Of a stretch of 64,000 bases of DNA, positions 61,193-64,000 are shown in pieces (positions within the stretch are counted from its first letter, which is position 1; the number at the start of each line of letters is the position of its first letter). The stretch is from the NCBI GenBank assembly GCA_003151475.1, contig PLXQ01000063.1:33046-97045 (forward strand), in the 5' to 3' direction. Position numbers and translations under genes: made by a program. Under the pieces are notes generated by a model that was given only the letters and a program-made list of their open reading frames with translations, ran no database searches and was not told the origin of the DNA. The stretch is from Acidimicrobiaceae bacterium. GTDB lineage: Bacteria > Actinomycetota > Acidimicrobiia > Acidimicrobiales > UBA8190.

Positions 61193-62200
61193 ATGGCCTC
61201 TGTCCGGTTGGCCACGCGCGGGTCTCCCCTGGCGCGATGGCAGGCGGCCCGGGTGGCGACGTTGGTGGCCGGGTTGGCCGGTTCGGCCGAGTGTGAGCTG
61301 GTGGTGATCCAGACGACGGGCGACCGGTTGAGCGAGGTCCCCGTCGACAAGCTGGGGGGACAGGGGGCGTTCGTCACCGAGGTGCAGGAGGCGGTGCGGG
61401 CGGGCCGGGCCGATATCGCCGTGCACTCGGCCAAGGACCTGCCGTCGACGACGCCGGCCGGTCTCGTGCTCGGCTGCATTCCCGAGCGGGCCGATCCCCG
61501 CGACGCCTTGGTGGGATCGCGGTTGGACGATCTGAAGCCGGGGGCGACGGTGGCCACCGGATCGGTGCGGCGGCGGGCGCAGCTGGCGTGGTTGCGTCCC
61601 GACCTGACCTTCGTGGAGCTGCGGGGGAACATGGCCCGACGGCTCGAGCGGGCGGCGAAAGAGGGGGCCGGGGTGGTGGCCGTGGCCGCCCTCGAACGGC
61701 TGGGTCTGATGGGTGAGGTGGCCGACGTGCTCGACACGGGGACGCTTCTGCCCCAGGTGGCCCAGGGGGCGTTGGCCGTGGAGTGCCGGGAGGACGACAC
61801 TGAGACCCGTGCTCTTCTGGCTGCGATCAACGACGCCGTGGCCGAGCGGGCGGTGACGGCCGAGCGGGCTTTTCTGGCCGCGCTGGGAAGCGGCTGCTCG
61901 TTGCCGGTCGGCGCTCTGGCCAGCCCGTCGGGATTCGCCGCCGCGACGTCGTCGGCCCCGGTCGGCGGCGGCCGGGTCGGTGGCCAGATCGGCATGGAGC
62001 CCGGCACCGGCACCGGCACCGGCACCGGCGGTATGGCGTTGGAGGGGATGCTCGCCAGTCGGGACGGTCGGATCCTGCTGCGACGTCGGTTGGCGGGAGA
62101 CGATCCGGTCGAGCTGGGCCGGCGGTTGGCGGCTGATCTTCTCGAGCGGGGCGGTCGGACGCTCGACGACTGGTCCTTCGCCGACGAAGCGAGCCGATGA
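61193..62200 (+). CDS. hemC: Porphobilinogen deaminase
   Basis: A 335-aa enzyme that polymerises four porphobilinogens. VRLATRGSPLARWQA, AVHSAKDLPSTTPAGL, TGSVRRRAQLAWLRPDL, ELRGNMARRLERA and the dipyrromethane cofactor Cys in ALGSGCSLPVGAL. A Gly-Thr hexanucleotide repeat (GTGTGTGTGG, about 62001-62030) enlarges a loop in the C-terminal domain. 13 nt after hemA. Confidence 0.95.
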   Translation: MASVRLATRGSPLARWQAARVATLVAGLAGSAECELVVIQTTGDRLSEVPVDKLGGQGAFVTEVQEAVRAGRADIAVHSAKDLPSTTPAGLVLGCIPERADPRDALVGSRLDDLKPGATVATGSVRRRAQLAWLRPDLTFVELRGNMARRLERAAKEGAGVVAVAALERLGLMGEVADVLDTGTLLPQVAQGALAVECREDDTETRALLAAINDAVAERAVTAERAFLAALGSGCSLPVGALASPSGFAAATSSAPVGGGRVGGQIGMEPGTGTGTGTGGMALEGMLASRDGRILLRRRLAGDDPVELGRRLAADLLERGGRTLDDWSFADEASR

Positions 62201-62216
62201 CCCCCCCGCCGCGGCA

Positions 62217-63704
62217 ATGACCGTCTATCTGGTGGGGGCCGGGCCCGGTGACCCGGGGCTGATCACGCGCCGGGGGGCCGACGTGCTCGGGCGGGCCGAT
62301 GTGGTGGTGTTCGACCGGTTGGTGCCCGCCGTGCTGCTCGAGCTGGCCCCGGCGGAGGCGGTGCGGATCGATATGGGGAAGCGGCCGGGCGAGAGGGGAC
62401 GACAGGAGGAGATCCACGCCGCGCTGATCGAGCACGGGCTCGCCGGGAAGACGGTGGTGCGGCTGAAGGGCGGCGATCCCTTCGTCTTCGGACGCGGCAG
62501 CGAGGAGATCGAAGCGCTGCGGGCGGCGGGGGTGAACTACGAGGTCGTCCCGGGTGTCAGCTCCGCCTTCGCCGTGCCCGGCTCCGCCGGGGTGCCGGTG
62601 ACGCATCGGGGGCTGTCGACGTCGGTGACGGTGGTGACCGGGCACGTCGGCGATCCGTCCGCTCCGGGCGGGGTGGCCTGGGAGGCGCTGGCCCGGGCCG
62701 GGGGGACGCTCGTGATCCTGATGGGGATGGAGCACCGGGCCGAGATCGGCCGGCTGCTGATGGAAGGGGGGCGGAAGCCGGAGACGCCCGTGCTGGTGGT
62801 GCAGTGGGGGACGACGGCGGCTGAGCGCTCGGTGCGGGTGACGCTGTCCGAGCTGCACGCCGTCGAGCTCGGTCCGCCCGCCACCATCGTGGTCGGGGCC
62901 GTGGCCGGGTTGGATCTGAGGGGAGGCGGCCGGCGTCCGCTGGCCGGCCTCTCGGTCGTGGTGACGCGGCCCCGGGCGCAGTCGGAGGAACTTGTCTCGG
63001 GTCTGGCCGGCGCCGGTGCGTCGGTGATCGTGTGCCCGGCCATCGCCATCAGCGATCCCGTCGACAGCGGTCGGCTGGAGGAGGCGGCTCGCAGAGCCGG
63101 TGAGTACGACTGGATCGTCTTCACGTCGGTGAATGCCGTCGACCGGTTCGTGACGCGGCTGCGCGACGGGCGGGCTCTGGGCGGGGCGAGGATCGCCGCC
63201 GTCGGTCCGGCCACCGCCGCCGCGCTCGCCCGTTGGCATCTGGTGGCCGACGTGATCGCTGCCGACGGCGGCGCCGCCGGACTGGTCGCCTCGATGCCCG
63301 ACGCGCCGCCCAGCATCGCCGGGGCCTCGGCTCGGGTGCTCTTCCCCCGGGCGGCCGAGGCGGGGCAGGTGCTCGTCACCGGGCTTCTGGGAAAGGGATG
63401 GGAGGTCGACGAGGTGGAGGCCTACCGGACGGTGACGGCGACGGCGTCCGATGGGGCCGGGGCCGAGATACTCGAAGCGGCGGCGACGGCCGACGTGATC
63501 ACCTTCAGCTCGCCATCGGCCGTGGCCGGCTTTCTGGCGCTCTCCGGTGGTCGTGTGCCTGAGGTGGTGGCGTGCATCGGGCCCGCGACGGCCGAAGCGG
63601 CGGCGCTGTCCGGTCTCGAGGTCGATGTCGTCGCCGCTGAACATACCGACGAAGGTCTGATCGCCGGATTGATCAGTCGTTTCGACGCCACCCTCACGAG
63701 GTGA
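62217..63704 (+). CDS. hemD: Fused uroporphyrinogen-III methyltransferase / synthase
   Basis: A 495-aa bifunctional protein. Residues 1-240 are CobA-like SAM uroporphyrinogen methyltransferase: VYLVGAGPGDPGLITRRG, VVRLKGGDPFVFGRGSEE, VVPGVSSAFAVPGSAGVPVTHRG. Residues about 250-495 are HemD: LSVVVTRPRAQSEELVSGL, YDWIVFTSVNAVDRF, VITFSSPSAVAGFL. The fusion directs flux to siroheme/cobalamin as well as heme. ATG 62217, 16 nt after hemC; the end overlaps the convergent HNH gene by 11 bp. Confidence 0.95.
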   Translation: MTVYLVGAGPGDPGLITRRGADVLGRADVVVFDRLVPAVLLELAPAEAVRIDMGKRPGERGRQEEIHAALIEHGLAGKTVVRLKGGDPFVFGRGSEEIEALRAAGVNYEVVPGVSSAFAVPGSAGVPVTHRGLSTSVTVVTGHVGDPSAPGGVAWEALARAGGTLVILMGMEHRAEIGRLLMEGGRKPETPVLVVQWGTTAAERSVRVTLSELHAVELGPPATIVVGAVAGLDLRGGGRRPLAGLSVVVTRPRAQSEELVSGLAGAGASVIVCPAIAISDPVDSGRLEEAARRAGEYDWIVFTSVNAVDRFVTRLRDGRALGGARIAAVGPATAAALARWHLVADVIAADGGAAGLVASMPDAPPSIAGASARVLFPRAAEAGQVLVTGLLGKGWEVDEVEAYRTVTATASDGAGAEILEAAATADVITFSSPSAVAGFLALSGGRVPEVVACIGPATAEAAALSGLEVDVVAAEHTDEGLIAGLISRFDATLTR

Positions 63705-64000
63705 GGACGGGGTTCTTCTCCGACAGCGGTGCCTGCCACTCCCACGATCCCGGACCGCCGGTGATGGCGTAGCCGCAGTGGGTCTTCATGTAATGGTGCC
63801 AGCGGCAGAGACGACAGAGGTTCCACAGCTCGGTGGGGCCGTCGCTCATGAAGTCGATCTGGTAGTGGTCGTTCTCGAGGCCCTGGGCCACGTCACAGCC
63901 CGGCACCACGCATTTCTCGTCGCGATTCTCGAGAGCACGGCGCAGATGGGCGGGGATGGCCCGTTTCATGTTGGCCACGCTGAGCACGTCCACACCTTCG
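63694..64000 (-). CDS. HNH endonuclease, DUF222 type (C-terminal part only)
   Basis: The frame is open to the window edge, so this is a partial gene of at least 101 codons. VDVLSVANMKRAIPAHLRRALE leads to the HNH domain CVVPGCDVAQGLENDHYQ, LWNLCRLCRWHHYMKTH, typical of actinobacterial DUF222-HNH proteins present in many copies. Whether mobile or repair-related is unknown. Confidence 0.88.
   Translation of the reverse strand, partial: EGVDVLSVANMKRAIPAHLRRALENRDEKCVVPGCDVAQGLENDHYQIDFMSDGPTELWNLCRLCRWHHYMKTHCGYAITGGPGSWEWQAPLSEKNPVLTS

Overview
The window is high-GC DNA from an actinobacterium. Lsr2, MshA-type mycothiol synthesis, nickel superoxide dismutase with SodX, a rex-hemA-hemC-hemD operon, DUF222-type HNH nucleases and a secreted protein built of repeated 'GGxFAFGDA' units all fit. 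The last trait plus hopanoid-type genes points to Acidimicrobiia (inference; no 16S rRNA gene is present). Frequent GTG starts and 4-nt ATGA/GTGA overlaps between consecutive genes are typical of the whole window.

Layout. 0.7-15.7 kb: scattered housekeeping and accessory genes: glycosyltransferases, crotonase, secreted PKD/beta-helix protein, PAS protein, cyclase-family hydrolase, Lsr2, a GGDEF-EAL protein, an HD hydrolase and a SCO6745-like protein. 15.7-34.6 kb: a compact, unusual nonribosomal-peptide-type biosynthetic locus. The minus strand carries PPTase, a Leu-type A-PCP protein, P450, a C domain fused to a degenerate A domain, and SDR. Around these lie an LLM flavin monooxygenase, a homoserine acyltransferase/O-acylhomoserine sulfhydrylase pair, a large FAD/NAD(P)-binding enzyme, aldo-keto reductase, D-aminoacylase-type amidohydrolase, an AMP-forming ligase and a GNAT. 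34.6-41 kb: accessory stretch with broken genes, a penicillin-acylase lipoprotein flanked by related gene fragments, two toxin-antitoxin modules (TacAT-like and HicBA) and tRNA-Lys. 41-45 kb: encapsulin with its encapsulated ferritin, then HpnA-like epimerase and a class III aminotransferase (possible hopanoid side-chain chemistry). 45-51 kb: beta-propeller lipoprotein, CAP/repeat secreted protein, class V aminotransferase, DksA-like protein, sodN/sodX. 51-64 kb: an RsiG-type c-di-GMP anti-sigma factor, XRE regulator, mshA, YbjN protein, proC, BldC-like protein, SAM hydrolase, acyl-CoA ligase, rex-hemA-hemC-cobA/hemD, and the 3' end of an HNH nuclease gene.

The mshA-ybjN-proC-excisionase-hemACD order resembles the mycobacterial Rv0486-Rv0511 region (from memory). 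A striking genome-scale trait is the abundance of short tandem repeats of 12-33 bp, each with its own unit. They sit at gene ends, in intergenic gaps, or in frame inside coding regions. The longest is an 18-unit 15-bp array between mshA and the YbjN gene.

The best candidate for an undescribed system is the 15.7-34.6 kb locus. It has a single leucine-loading module, a C domain whose partner A domain lacks the amino-acid-anchoring Asp and the whole C-terminal subdomain, no thioesterase, and dedicated homoserine/sulfur enzymes behind a structured leader.
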